The position numbers were made by a program, and so were the translations under genes. The notes beneath the pieces were generated by a model. The model did no database searches. It was not told where the DNA came from and saw only the letters and a list, made by a program, of their open reading frames with translations. Positions 43,473-52,394 of a stretch of DNA of 64,000 nucleotides are shown piece after piece. The DNA lies in contig NZ_CP015864.1 in assembly GCF_002163755.1 (NCBI RefSeq), positions 868,001 through 932,000 on the forward strand, in the 5' to 3' direction. Origin of the DNA: Vibrio campbellii CAIM 519 = NBRC 15631 = ATCC 25920 (GTDB lineage: Bacteria > Pseudomonadota > Gammaproteobacteria > Enterobacterales > Vibrionaceae). The first letter of the stretch is position 1. The number at the start of each line of letters is the position of its first letter.

Positions 43473-44707
43473 TAGCTTTTCTCCGCCATGGCATCCACAG
43501 GTTGATGCTTCAAAATTTGTCGTGCGGGATACAGGGCTGCGATAAGGCTGGCAACAAAAATCGCGACAATGATCATTTGATATTCCGTTATTGATACCCG
43601 TGGATAAAGCAAGGTATCCACGCCATAAGCCCCTAACCCTTCAGCCATACCAGCCAGCGACAATCCAGTAATACTCAGCACCTTGAACATAATTGCACTC
43701 CCGAGCAACCCAAGCGCACAACCGCCTAATCCGAGGAACAAGGTTTCAAAAACGATCAACAAGCGTATCTTGTGTTTTTGCATCCCGACAGCCATTAACA
43801 CACCGAACTCTCGCGTGCGTTCAAACACCGACATCAGCATGATATTGATGATACCAAGGGTCATCGCCAGCACAAACACCACCAGCATCACTTGGTTGGA
43901 AACATCCATTGTGCTCATCATGGTCGAGAGCAAAGGTTGGATCTCTTGCCAAGGTCTCACACTAAGCAAGTCTTTACTTTCCGGCGGCAAAATAGAGTGA
44001 GTGAACGCCAGTAACTGCCTGAGCTCAGCATCGTTATTAGAAGTAAGGAGTATCGCAATTTCGTGTGTGCCACTCAGCCCAGCGACCTTTTCAAGATCTG
44101 CTTTGCGGGAGTAGACATTACCGTCATCAAACCCTGTCGATGGTGTTTTGAATATACCTCGAACACGAAATGCCGCGCCTGCGACTTCCCCATTCACATC
44201 AGACAAAGTAAGTACGACTTTGGAGCCGACTCGTAGCTTCAATCGTTCGGCTATTTTGCTCGATACCAAAATCGGGTTTCTGCCTTCTTCGCTCAGCCAT
44301 TCTCCGTCGACAATATGTTTCGAGAGTGGCGTGATGTTTTGCTCTTGCTCGATATTAACGCCGTTGATGCGAATACCACGTGTGCTGCGCGCCGACGCTA
44401 TCATGCCATCTGCTAGAAATCGCTCAGAGATCGCTTTCACTTCTCGATTAGCCGATAACACTTTGCTTATCTTATTCGCATCGGGAATCACATCTTTTAG
44501 CTCAGGATTGACCAAGTAGGACTTTTGCTGGATCTGAAAGTGACTGGTTTGCCATGAGATAGCGTTCTTGATCATGCTATCGACCAAGCCATTCATAAAC
44601 CCCATCATGGCAACCACGCCCATCAAGCCAAATACCATCGCACCGAGCATGATTGAGGTTCTCAACTTGTTACGCCACAAGTTACGCCAAGCCAACTTAA
44701 CCAGCAT
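43472..44707 (-). CDS. FtsX/LolC-type ABC permease 2
   Basis: 411 residues: a transmembrane helix (about 20-40) after the amphipathic start MLVKLAWRNLWRNKLRTS, a large periplasmic MacB-like core domain (about 45-270), then three transmembrane helices in the C-terminal FtsX domain (GIINIMLMSVFERTREFGVL and onward). ATG 44707 has AAGGAGG upstream and overlaps the end of permease 1 by 11 nt. Such permeases act as mechanotransmission or lipoprotein-release exporters rather than conventional channels. Confidence 0.88.
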   Translation of the reverse strand: MLVKLAWRNLWRNKLRTSIMLGAMVFGLMGVVAMMGFMNGLVDSMIKNAISWQTSHFQIQQKSYLVNPELKDVIPDANKISKVLSANREVKAISERFLADGMIASARSTRGIRINGVNIEQEQNITPLSKHIVDGEWLSEEGRNPILVSSKIAERLKLRVGSKVVLTLSDVNGEVAGAAFRVRGIFKTPSTGFDDGNVYSRKADLEKVAGLSGTHEIAILLTSNNDAELRQLLAFTHSILPPESKDLLSVRPWQEIQPLLSTMMSTMDVSNQVMLVVFVLAMTLGIINIMLMSVFERTREFGVLMAVGMQKHKIRLLIVFETLFLGLGGCALGLLGSAIMFKVLSITGLSLAGMAEGLGAYGVDTLLYPRVSITEYQMIIVAIFVASLIAALYPARQILKHQPVDAMAEKS

Positions 44708-45926
44708 GAGCACCTCCTTTTAACCCTGCCGCAATAGGCATTCGAAGCATAAGAATCATTGGGTAAAGTAAACACAACAAGAGAATAAACAGCACGACGG
44801 CGATTTGATTGAGCAGTAAGTGTGGGTCAAGCGAAACGGGCACAATAGGTTCAAAACCACTTTCGCGCATGAGCTTGGCAGCATCGCCGGTAATTTCGAT
44901 TGGATTAAAGTAGAAATACCCCAACACGGGAGCACTCACAATAAGCCCAATAAGGACGCCAATGACGGACATAAACACAGACTCTACCGTGAGCAGAAGG
45001 ACAAGCTTGGAACGCAGCATTCCGGTTGCCAGCATGACAGCGAACTCACGTTGGCGTTCCAATGTCGTCATTAAGATTGTCGCAAACAAGCCAAAACCAA
45101 CAATGCCGTAGAGAATGTAAATCAAGAAAATGCCGCCCGCTTTATCTAAGGCGATTTGCTGTGCCATTTCTGGCGAAAGTTCTTTCCAATCTTTCACGGC
45201 GACATTTTTGCCATACTCGGCTTTAAGCTGTTCAACGGTATCAGGTAAGTCTCTTAAACTCTCAGTATTTAAAACCCATGCGGTGACTTGGTCATCCAAT
45301 GAATACAGGCTTTGCGCAGTATCGAGCGGCATGTACACCAACTGAGAATCAAGTTGCTGCAAAGGAAAATGAAGAATGCCCGAGATTTGATACAAACCTG
45401 CCGCGGTCTGCCCTCGATAACCGGCACCGTACAGCACCAGTTCATCGCCAACCTTGAGTTGCAAATAATTGGCTAAACCACCACCAACCAACACTGATTT
45501 TTGCCCTGATTGGATGTAGCTTCCCTCAATCAATTTGTCGCTGATATTGGAGTACTTATCTTCAGCTTCAGGTTCCACGCCTAACACCATCACGCCCTTT
45601 GAGCGTTCGTCTTTTGCGGCTAGAGCAAAAGATTCCACCCGAGGTAATACCACATCAATATTGGGATTGTTTTTCGCCGCCGAAACGAAGGTGTTGGTTT
45701 GCGGCAAAATATCATCAATGCTAGAAGAATCACCAAAGTCGGGGTTTTGCAGTTGAATCAGACCCGTATAAAACTTGGCGGCATTTTTAATATTGGACGT
45801 GTAACTCCCTTCTTGAAACGCTCGTGTAATAAGCGAAAGAAACAACACCAATGCCAACGCAGACGCCGTCAGCAAGGTCCTGCGCTTTTGTCGCCAGAGG
45901 TTTCGCCAAGCCAGTTTCACAAGCAT
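44697..45926 (-). CDS. FtsX/LolC-type ABC permease 1
   Basis: 409 residues with the same topology as permease 2 and the same start (MLVKLAWRNLWRQKRRTLL), so the two are paralogues that probably form a heterodimer like LolC/LolE. The periplasmic domain lies at about 45-265 and the C-terminal FtsX domain has YGIVGFGLFATILMTTLERQ. It is second in the operon, 66 nt after the LolA-like gene. Confidence 0.88.
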   Translation of the reverse strand: MLVKLAWRNLWRQKRRTLLTASALALVLFLSLITRAFQEGSYTSNIKNAAKFYTGLIQLQNPDFGDSSSIDDILPQTNTFVSAAKNNPNIDVVLPRVESFALAAKDERSKGVMVLGVEPEAEDKYSNISDKLIEGSYIQSGQKSVLVGGGLANYLQLKVGDELVLYGAGYRGQTAAGLYQISGILHFPLQQLDSQLVYMPLDTAQSLYSLDDQVTAWVLNTESLRDLPDTVEQLKAEYGKNVAVKDWKELSPEMAQQIALDKAGGIFLIYILYGIVGFGLFATILMTTLERQREFAVMLATGMLRSKLVLLLTVESVFMSVIGVLIGLIVSAPVLGYFYFNPIEITGDAAKLMRESGFEPIVPVSLDPHLLLNQIAVVLFILLLCLLYPMILMLRMPIAAGLKGGAHAG

Positions 45927-45992
45927 TGATTCGTTTCCTTCCGTTGATTTTTAATTATCCGTTTCTTCTTTTAGCCGTTCATTTACCCAAAC

Positions 45993-46739
45993 TCAGTCGC
46001 GCAGCGATTTCATCTGTTGCTGAGAGAAAAAGCTGTCATCGATATCGAAATCAAACTGTGCTTGGTGGGTGATAAGTACGGTTTTATTGTCTGGCTTATC
46101 AAGCGGCTGCATTTCCATTCTGGTCGCTAATTTTCTCCCGCCGAGCTCTTTCACGTCGTAAGACGTCATCACGTTCACTCGCTCTTCAAACTCGTCGTAG
46201 AATTCCACTTTACGTTGTAGATACGTCGACTTAGAAATCCATAGCGTTACTTTACTCCACACTACCGGAGCATCTGGCTTTGCGACGGCGTCTATCACCC
46301 AAACCTTGTCGCCATCAAACACATCCTCGCTTTTTAGTTGATGCTGATAATCGACCACGATAGAAGACTGGTTGATCAAGTCATCGTTGGTAAAATCTGA
46401 GCCCATCCACGATTGGCTCAACATAGATGGCGCAATTTTGATGACACGTTCAATGCTCGGTACCCAATTCCACATTTCTCTTTGTCGTTTTAGAGAAGCG
46501 CTGCCTTTATCTTTGGCTGGCGCCGTAACCAACACCAAAGACAAATCCGTCCCTTTGGTCCAGCTTTTCATGGTCATCGACCGAGTCCAATCGGGGCGAA
46601 TGATCTCCATAGTGGATTCGGTATAACTGGAATCGCCGCGCATTGCCTGATCTGATTTTTGCACGATATCAGAAGCACTTTCAGCCACAGCATTAAATGA
46701 AGTGAACAAACACATGAGAGATAACAAAGCAGTACGCAT
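45993..46739 (-). CDS. LolA-like outer-membrane lipoprotein-sorting protein
   Basis: 248 residues with a signal peptide (LLSLMCLFTSFNAVAES) and a half-barrel LolA-like fold of the type often called outer membrane lipoprotein-sorting protein (SYTESTMEIIRPDWTRSMTM, KGSASLKRQREMWNWVPSIERVIKI, VTLWISKSTYLQRKVEFYDE). It is first in the operon. Such proteins carry lipids or lipoproteins across the periplasm. ATG 46739 has GAGGA upstream. It is not the housekeeping LolA, which is much shorter and elsewhere in vibrios. Confidence 0.8.
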   Translation of the reverse strand: MRTALLSLMCLFTSFNAVAESASDIVQKSDQAMRGDSSYTESTMEIIRPDWTRSMTMKSWTKGTDLSLVLVTAPAKDKGSASLKRQREMWNWVPSIERVIKIAPSMLSQSWMGSDFTNDDLINQSSIVVDYQHQLKSEDVFDGDKVWVIDAVAKPDAPVVWSKVTLWISKSTYLQRKVEFYDEFEERVNVMTSYDVKELGGRKLATRMEMQPLDKPDNKTVLITHQAQFDFDIDDSFFSQQQMKSLRD

Positions 46740-46856
46740 AACTGTCCTCGGCACTGAATCCCGACACGATTAGCATCAGAAATAACAATAAAAACAGAGA
46801 GTTCAGATCAGTATAGCAAGAAGAGAATAGAGGTCAGCGAGAGCTCGCTCAAAGTT

Positions 46857-48299
46857 TCACTGAGCTTTAAGAAGTAATGGCTCAACTTTGTTTCTGTTAA
46901 TGATTTGGAACACTGCACGATTTTTCCCATTTGCCTTGCCACGGTACATAAGTTGATCTGCATCTTGCAGGCTTGGTTGTTCATCAAATTTTGGATAATA
47001 CGCGCACCCTAAACTGATACTCACGCTAATCGTTTGTCCATCCAAAGTCACCGGTGAGCAATGCACTTGGGTGCAAATTGTACGAGCGAGTACTTCAGCT
47101 TCTTCAGCAGAAAGCGAAGCTGTCACCAAAGCGAACTCTTCACCACCAATGCGTGCCAACGTCATTCTTTCATCGATCACGGTTCTCGCCGTATTCGCAA
47201 CGGCGATAATGGCTTGATCGCCAACCACATGCCCGAATTGGTCATTGATGGATTTGAAGTCATCAATATCAAACACCATCACGGTCAAGTTTCGCCTTAC
47301 GTTACTTAACGTCGCTAAACGCTCAATCAAGTGACGTCGATTATAAAGCTTAGTGAGAGGGTCAGTCAGGGTGAGCTCAAAAAGCTGTTGATTCGCCATA
47401 GTGAGTTGCCGCGTGCGCAGAGCCACCGTGCGTTTGAGTGAAAAGATATGGAACATAGCCGCGATAATAAGAGCAAACACAGCAAGGGGCGCCAAATAGG
47501 CGGGATAAACCGTTTTAACGTGGATCCAACGACTTAAAATTCGATCTTTGTCGGCTTCCAACACCGTTTCAAATTTCTTGGAGATGGCTTCGATCGACTC
47601 TGAGCTCGCCTCTCCCGTCGCGATTCTCAAGCTTTTGCTATAAAGGTGTAATGCAGGCAAGAACGTCACTGCATCTGATGTCGTCGCCATATAGAAATTA
47701 GACACTTGAGTATCGACCACAAACAGGAATATCTTTTTGTCGGTAACGGCTTTTAATAATGCATCACTATTCGCAAACCGTTTTATTGCGGCATTGGGAT
47801 AACGCTTACGAACGAAAGTCTCTTCATATCCCCCTTTAACTAACCCCACCTCCATCGCAGACTCCCCAGCCAACACCGAATCAACATCGATGCCCAAAAG
47901 GTCGCTGTTCACGTACAGTTGGGTATCAATAGGCATGATCACTGTGCCAAAGTTCAGGTACTGGTTGCGCTCTTCTGAAAATATGAGCCCAGCATGAATG
48001 TCTGCTCTATCTTCTTTCACTGCGAGCAAAGAGTCTTCCCAATCAAGCAGAAGAAACTGAACATGAACATCATTTCTAACGGCATACTCACGCCAAAAAT
48101 CAATTAAGATGCCTTTAGGCTCACCATCTGGTGTGAGATAAGAGAAAGGCTTCCACGCTTTTGAATTAGCGATAACGAGAGTCTCCTTCTGGGTCTCTTG
48201 ACCATACGTCACAGCACTATGCAGCACGCCCACTATTAATAGAGCAATGCTAAACGTGGTGTTTTTCCAAACATAAGTACTATAACGTATGAGAGTCAT
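46857..48299 (-). CDS. Periplasmic amino-acid-binding-like domain fused to GGDEF diguanylate cyclase
   Basis: 480 residues: signal/transmembrane start, an SBP_bac_3 (extracellular solute-binding family 3) domain at about 40-260 (ANSKAWKPFSYLTPDGEPKG, NRNQYLNFG type motifs), a transmembrane helix near 267-287, a short coiled coil, and a GGDEF domain with GGEEF (IGGEEFALV). The RxxD inhibitory site is absent at the usual position. A small amino acid or similar ligand probably controls c-di-GMP synthesis. It is monocistronic, near the Lol-like operon but without clear linkage. Confidence 0.88.
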   Translation of the reverse strand: MTLIRYSTYVWKNTTFSIALLIVGVLHSAVTYGQETQKETLVIANSKAWKPFSYLTPDGEPKGILIDFWREYAVRNDVHVQFLLLDWEDSLLAVKEDRADIHAGLIFSEERNQYLNFGTVIMPIDTQLYVNSDLLGIDVDSVLAGESAMEVGLVKGGYEETFVRKRYPNAAIKRFANSDALLKAVTDKKIFLFVVDTQVSNFYMATTSDAVTFLPALHLYSKSLRIATGEASSESIEAISKKFETVLEADKDRILSRWIHVKTVYPAYLAPLAVFALIIAAMFHIFSLKRTVALRTRQLTMANQQLFELTLTDPLTKLYNRRHLIERLATLSNVRRNLTVMVFDIDDFKSINDQFGHVVGDQAIIAVANTARTVIDERMTLARIGGEEFALVTASLSAEEAEVLARTICTQVHCSPVTLDGQTISVSISLGCAYYPKFDEQPSLQDADQLMYRGKANGKNRAVFQIINRNKVEPLLLKAQ

Positions 48300-48662
48300 T
48301 CCTACTTCTCGCCACCCTGTCCGAAAGAGTTATCTAAGACTTAAATCGAACTAAAGATACAGCAGAGCTTTTAGATATGGGAAGAGACTCTTATTGATAT
48401 GAATCCAAATTAATACACTTCATCTGAAAAACGGTACTTTATTGCTAGAAGTATTTATTAATTTATCGCGAATTATTATGAAATTTATATGAATGAAAGT
48501 GCGATAGTACCAACCGTTCTCGATGCAAATCCGCGATAAACGAAACAACACCTGACACAGCCCACAAAATCACATCAAAAAAGTAATGATTATTCGCTCG
48601 ATAAGAATCGCTTTGTTAACTTACGCGCAATTTTTTTGTGACCCAAAATTTTCGCTTTCGCC

Positions 48663-49826
48663 ATGCCTTCTCAATATAGAATTAACAAAATCGTCGAAAT
48701 TGGCGATACCTTGCATCGCAGTGGTTGTGCACCTTACAAAGTAGAGAAATACACTCAGCACTATGCGCAAAAACATGGCGTGGATGTGATGATTCAAGCC
48801 ACACCAACCGCGATCAATTATCAGTTTCCTGATGACAACAACGCAGTGGTACTCAAACGCCTGAAACCAGCTTCCATTAACTTGAGTTTGCTGGCCAACA
48901 CCATCATTCGTATCAATCAACCAAGTAGCGAACCTGTCCCTGAACCTGCGGGATATCCTTCATGGATCATCGCATTGGCAAACATGGGTATTCCACCCGC
49001 TTACTTAATGTTGGTTGGCAGTACCTTGGAAGCGATCGGCTTTGCTTTTATTCTCGGTTTTATGGTCTGGGGATGTCAGCAAGTTTGCCGAGCGAGACGT
49101 GCAATTGCGGTTGAGTTTATCGCGGCTTTGTTCACTGGCATTATTGTCGCTTACCTATCCAGCACTGGATTGCCTATTCCAGTGTGGGCGCTCTGTATCG
49201 CTACGATTGTTCTGTTTGTGCCCGGACTTTCTATCGCTAACTCGCTGGAGTGTCTCGCGTTCAACGATTTGGTTTCAGGAACCAGTTTATTAGGGCAATG
49301 TGCGCTCACGCTGATCAAACTGTTTGTCGGCATTACCATGGGGCTTAATATCGGTGAAGCCATTTGGGGTCAAGCGCAATCCATCGCCTACACCAATGCA
49401 GTTCCTATTTGGATGCACATTAGTGGATTGTTCATCATTTCAATCAGCCTTGGGGTGATCTTTAATGCCCGCCCTATCGACATTCTACTCGGCTTACCTG
49501 TGGCAATGTTGGGAATGTGGGGGCCATTTTATCTTGGTTTAGAAAGTGGCTGGGTTGTGGGCACTTGGGTTACCACTGTACTGATTACCCTATACGGGAC
49601 TTGGATTGCGAAAAAGATGGAACTGACGGGCTCTATCTACATTGTTCAAGGCATTATCATATTGGTTCCGGGTAGCCGTGTATTGGTCAGTGCGAGCCAA
49701 TCCGTGTTTGAGCAATCGATTTTGCCGATCCCAAGCATTGGTTTGTCTGCGCTGTTTATGTTCTCGGCGATCGTTGCAGGGCAAATCACAGCCTATTCTA
49801 TTTACTCACCAAAAATCGAACGCTAG
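48663..49826 (+). CDS. Threonine/serine exporter family protein (ThrE, fused YjjP/YjjB type)
   Basis: 387 residues. An N-terminal soluble ThrE part contains LHRSGCAPYKVEKY with the family's conserved His and Ser/Gly motif; about ten transmembrane helices follow, and the second half has the YjjB-like segment SGSIYIVQG type, then LVPGSRVLVSAS. ThrE proteins export threonine, serine or small organic acids. The start lacks a strong ribosome-binding site, so it could lie slightly elsewhere. Its 3' end overlaps the 3' end of arfA on the other strand. Confidence 0.82.
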   Translation: MPSQYRINKIVEIGDTLHRSGCAPYKVEKYTQHYAQKHGVDVMIQATPTAINYQFPDDNNAVVLKRLKPASINLSLLANTIIRINQPSSEPVPEPAGYPSWIIALANMGIPPAYLMLVGSTLEAIGFAFILGFMVWGCQQVCRARRAIAVEFIAALFTGIIVAYLSSTGLPIPVWALCIATIVLFVPGLSIANSLECLAFNDLVSGTSLLGQCALTLIKLFVGITMGLNIGEAIWGQAQSIAYTNAVPIWMHISGLFIISISLGVIFNARPIDILLGLPVAMLGMWGPFYLGLESGWVVGTWVTTVLITLYGTWIAKKMELTGSIYIVQGIIILVPGSRVLVSASQSVFEQSILPIPSIGLSALFMFSAIVAGQITAYSIYSPKIER

Positions 49827-50088
49827 ACACCGTATCTCCATAACCTTCAGATAAGAAAAAAGCCCTATTCAAAATCCACATTAGTGAGAACTTTGAATAG
49901 GGCTCTTTGCCTCTATGCTTCGCTTTCCGGTTGAAGCTGCCTTTGCCTTTTTTCGCTTTTACAACTCGAGTTCTAAACAGTTGACTGGTGACAACGGCTT
50001 TCAATGCATTGTCTTTAATTTCGCCTCTGCCAAATTCAGTATCTTGAACCAATTCATTCGGCTGAGGATTAGATTTGTTCTTCGCCAT
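49798..50088 (-). CDS. arfA: Alternative ribosome-rescue factor A, with an internal terminator hairpin
   Basis: The ORF has 96 codons, but the conserved part is the first 65: FGRGEIKDNALKAVV, LFRTRVVKAKKGKGSFNRK and KHRGKEPYSKFSLMW. This matches ArfA (E. coli [33 protein letters not shown]). ArfA recruits RF2 to ribosomes stalled on nonstop mRNA. A strong terminator hairpin lies inside the ORF (49861-49904), so most transcripts should end before the stop codon and be nonstop, making ArfA itself a tmRNA substrate as in E. coli. The truncated product would have roughly 72-75 residues. Ribosome-binding site AAGGAGGA. Confidence 0.88.
   Translation of the reverse strand: MAKNKSNPQPNELVQDTEFGRGEIKDNALKAVVTSQLFRTRVVKAKKGKGSFNRKAKHRGKEPYSKFSLMWILNRAFFLSEGYGDTVSSVRFLVSK
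49855..49904 (-). terminator. Terminator hairpin inside the arfA reading frame
   Basis: Perfect 13-bp stem AGCCCTATTCAAA / TTTGAATAGGGCT with an 18-nt loop, followed on the minus strand by a T-run (TTTTTT at 49861-49856). It occurs before the arfA stop codon, the arrangement known to make E. coli arfA mRNA nonstop. Confidence 0.9.
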
Positions 50089-50272
50089 AGATCCTCCTTA
50101 ATGGTCGAACCAGATTGGACAATAATTAGGGAAAATAGTCAAATTTGTATAATAAATTTCATTTTGCCCCCAAAAACTTCACAACAACGTCATTTATTTG
50201 AAAAAACATCAAAAATACAGCGTATAAAAAGTGACTAGATACAAATATTTGCCCTTGAGAGGTCGATATATG

Positions 50273-50300
50273 TTGACTATACCCGTAATTAACCTAGACT
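50273..50300 (+). promoter_or_regulatory. Putative promoter of the cold-shock gene with a long leader
   Basis: TTGACT, a 16-bp spacer and TAGACT. The predicted leader is about 150 nt, as is typical for cspA-family mRNAs whose leaders act as thermosensors. Assignment is by pattern only. Confidence 0.4.
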
Positions 50301-50454
50301 CGAACACGGCTAGAAAGAAAGTTCTTTGTTTTCACATTTCGTTGGATTACTCGTAACTCCCCCGTCCTGTGGTACGCAATAGCAATTTATTTTTCCACGC
50401 TATAAGCGCCGATTAGGCGAGATTTACACAAAATTAGATATTTAGGAAATAGAC

Positions 50455-50664
50455 ATGTCTAACAAAGCTACTGGTACAGTTAAGTGGTTCAACGAAACTA
50501 AAGGCTTCGGTTTCATCCAACAAGAAAACGGTCCTGACGTTTTCGCTCACTTCTCTGCAATCCAAGGTGACGGCTTCCGTACGCTTGTTGAAGGTCAGAA
50601 AGTAGAATTCGAAATCACTCAAGGTCAAAAAGGTCCACAAGCTGAGAAAATCACTCTAGTTTAA
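50455..50664 (+). CDS. Cold-shock protein, CspA family
   Basis: 69 residues, one OB fold with both RNA-binding motifs: RNP1 KGFGFIQQ and RNP2 VFAHFSAI. It binds single-stranded RNA and DNA, melts mRNA structures and is usually induced by cold. The mRNA has a long untranslated leader and a strong terminator, so it is a single-gene unit. Which paralogue this is cannot be decided from the window. Confidence 0.94.
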   Translation: MSNKATGTVKWFNETKGFGFIQQENGPDVFAHFSAIQGDGFRTLVEGQKVEFEITQGQKGPQAEKITLV

Positions 50665-50685
50665 TCCTTTTAAGATTTTGATATG

Positions 50686-50714
50686 ATAGCCAGCTTTTAG
50701 CTGGCTATTTTTTT
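50686..50714 (+). terminator. Terminator of the cold-shock gene
   Basis: ATAGCCAGC / GCTGGCTAT stem with a 5-nt loop and a seven-T tract. Confidence 0.93.
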
Positions 50715-50738
50715 GCCCTTCATTTGTTGATACTTCCC

Positions 50739-51284
50739 ATGGCTCTAAAACCAACAATATACAAGTTTCGTATCGCTATCTCCGATATGAACAACGATTA
50801 CTACGATTCAAAAAACCTGACTATCGCCCTTCATCCCTCTGAAAAGCCACAGCGTATGCTGGCTCGTATTTTCGCGTTCTGCTTGAATGCACAGGATGAT
50901 CTCGAGTTCACTAAAGGTCTCTCTACAACAGAAGAGCCAGACTTGTGGCGTGTTGAGGACGATCAATCCATCACACATTGGATTGAGATTGGTGAGCCAG
51001 AGCCAGATCGCATCAAGAAAGCGACCCGCTTGGCTAAGAATGTGAAAGTCTACACCTACAACACCAAAGCGTCAGTTTGGTGGGACAAGATGGCTAGCAA
51101 ATTTGGCATGCTTCCTGTCGACGTGGCAAGCCTAGATTACGATGCTATCGATTTGATTTCACAGCACCTTGACCGTGGCACTAGCCTATCTGTTATGATT
51201 ACCGGCACCTCTATTTTCGTTGATATTAACGAACAACACGTCGAAGTTACGGTGAAGGAATTGCAAAGTAATGACGCCTCTTAA
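50739..51284 (+). CDS. yaeQ: YaeQ-family protein
   Basis: 181 residues. MALKPTIYKFRIAISDMNND, then RMLARIFAFCLNAQDDLEFTKGLS-type sequence, THWIEIGEPEPDRIKKA and VYTYNTKASVWW match YaeQ, a PD-(D/E)XK-like fold of unclear function once linked to RfaH compensation. ATG 50739; the frame opens five codons earlier without a ribosome-binding site. It overlaps the next gene by 14 nt. Confidence 0.9.
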   Translation: MALKPTIYKFRIAISDMNNDYYDSKNLTIALHPSEKPQRMLARIFAFCLNAQDDLEFTKGLSTTEEPDLWRVEDDQSITHWIEIGEPEPDRIKKATRLAKNVKVYTYNTKASVWWDKMASKFGMLPVDVASLDYDAIDLISQHLDRGTSLSVMITGTSIFVDINEQHVEVTVKELQSNDAS

Positions 51285-51813
51285 TGAACTGATCCAAGAA
51301 ATGGGGTTCAAAAACATTCCCTTCGTTGACGAGCATAAAGCAGCAAGGCGACGCTGGGTAAAAGAACAAGCCCCATTGTTCATTAGAGTATGTGAAAACA
51401 AGCCTGACACAGCCCCTGCGCTGCATTTACTCGGGCTTTTGACTAAGTCTCATATCGAAGCCAGTGCGCTGTATGAGCAGCACGCCACATCCACTCACAA
51501 AATGCAGCAAGTATTCAGTGATACGTTGGGCGAAGAGAATGCTGAGAAGTTCACTAACCAGTCTGCCGAAGACTTAGTATTGGTCACGCACTTATGGCTA
51601 TACACTCAAGGCTACCTGAATATGGATTTCAGCCTTGCTCATGATCACGCAGAGCAAACACAAAATACCCTGCAGCATGAGCTGGTGATCAAACGTATGG
51701 ACTTAGATGCATTCCGTACAGACTTGATGCAAAGCTTTTATCTCGGTAAAGAAGCGAACCCTGCAAAAGCAAATGGACTCTTTGGTTGGGTGAAACGTCT
51801 TTTTTCCTCATAA
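51271..51813 (+). CDS. Conserved helical protein, unknown function
   Basis: 180 residues, mostly helical, with no signal peptide (MTPLNELIQEMGFKNIPFVD, ALHLLGLLTKSHIEASALYE, AHDHAEQTQNTLQHELVIKR). No family was recognised. The start overlaps the yaeQ end by 14 nt, so the two form one operon, which is the best clue to a related role. Confidence 0.68.
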   Translation: MTPLNELIQEMGFKNIPFVDEHKAARRRWVKEQAPLFIRVCENKPDTAPALHLLGLLTKSHIEASALYEQHATSTHKMQQVFSDTLGEENAEKFTNQSAEDLVLVTHLWLYTQGYLNMDFSLAHDHAEQTQNTLQHELVIKRMDLDAFRTDLMQSFYLGKEANPAKANGLFGWVKRLFSS

Positions 51814-51952
51814 AAAACATGGTTTTGTCAAAACCAAACACCTGATAGACTACGCCCTCTTATGCAACAACTCTTCTCGTTAAACGATTTCCTCACGTCG
51901 GTTGTTGCATGAAAACCAAGGACATTCATCCACTGAACATCAAGGGATCATT

Positions 51953-52312
51953 ATGAAGTTTATCCGCTGGATTTTGGGAAAAATCATTCTACTTCTCAAC
52001 GCAGTATTCTCACCTCGCGGCGTTAAACGCTCAGCAGAAGCCCAGAAAAGCGTTGATGATAAAGCTCAAAATTACGCACTTTACCAATTTGAAGCTTGTC
52101 CTTTCTGCGTAAAAGTTCGTCGTGCTATGAAGCGTCAATCTGTAAACATTGAGTTGCGTGATGCGAAAAATGACCCAGTACACCGTGAAGCACTAGAGCA
52201 AGGTGGCGGTCGCGTGAAAGTTCCTTGCCTTCGCATTGAAAAAGATGGCGAAACGCAATGGCTTTACGAATCTTCAGACATTGTCGCTTACATTGAAAAA
52301 GAATTTGCCTAG
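51953..52312 (+). CDS. Glutaredoxin-family protein with N-terminal membrane anchor
   Basis: 119 residues. A hydrophobic N-terminus (FIRWILGKIILLLNAVF, about 3-19) is followed by a glutaredoxin fold: YQFEACPFCVKVRRAMKR with the CPFC active site, VKVPCLRIEKDG (cis-Pro) and YESSDIVAYIEKEF. It is probably a membrane-tethered thiol-disulfide oxidoreductase facing the cytoplasm. ATG 51953 is chosen because the upstream extension lacks homology. Confidence 0.85.
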   Translation: MKFIRWILGKIILLLNAVFSPRGVKRSAEAQKSVDDKAQNYALYQFEACPFCVKVRRAMKRQSVNIELRDAKNDPVHREALEQGGGRVKVPCLRIEKDGETQWLYESSDIVAYIEKEFA

Positions 52313-52338
52313 TTCCCCCTAAGAACATTGGCGGATGT

Positions 52339-52365
52339 AAAAGAGGCACCAAACGGTGCCTCTTT
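52339..52365. terminator. Terminator between convergent genes
   Basis: AAAGAGGCACC / GGTGCCTCTTT stem with a 4-nt loop. Confidence 0.88.
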
Positions 52366-52394
52366 TCTTTTATCTCAATGGCTTAAAATGGTGG

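Noticed and set aside
50434..50640. Minus-strand open frame across the cold-shock gene
   Set aside because: It is purely antisense to a strongly conserved CspA coding region, whose codon bias produces such frames.
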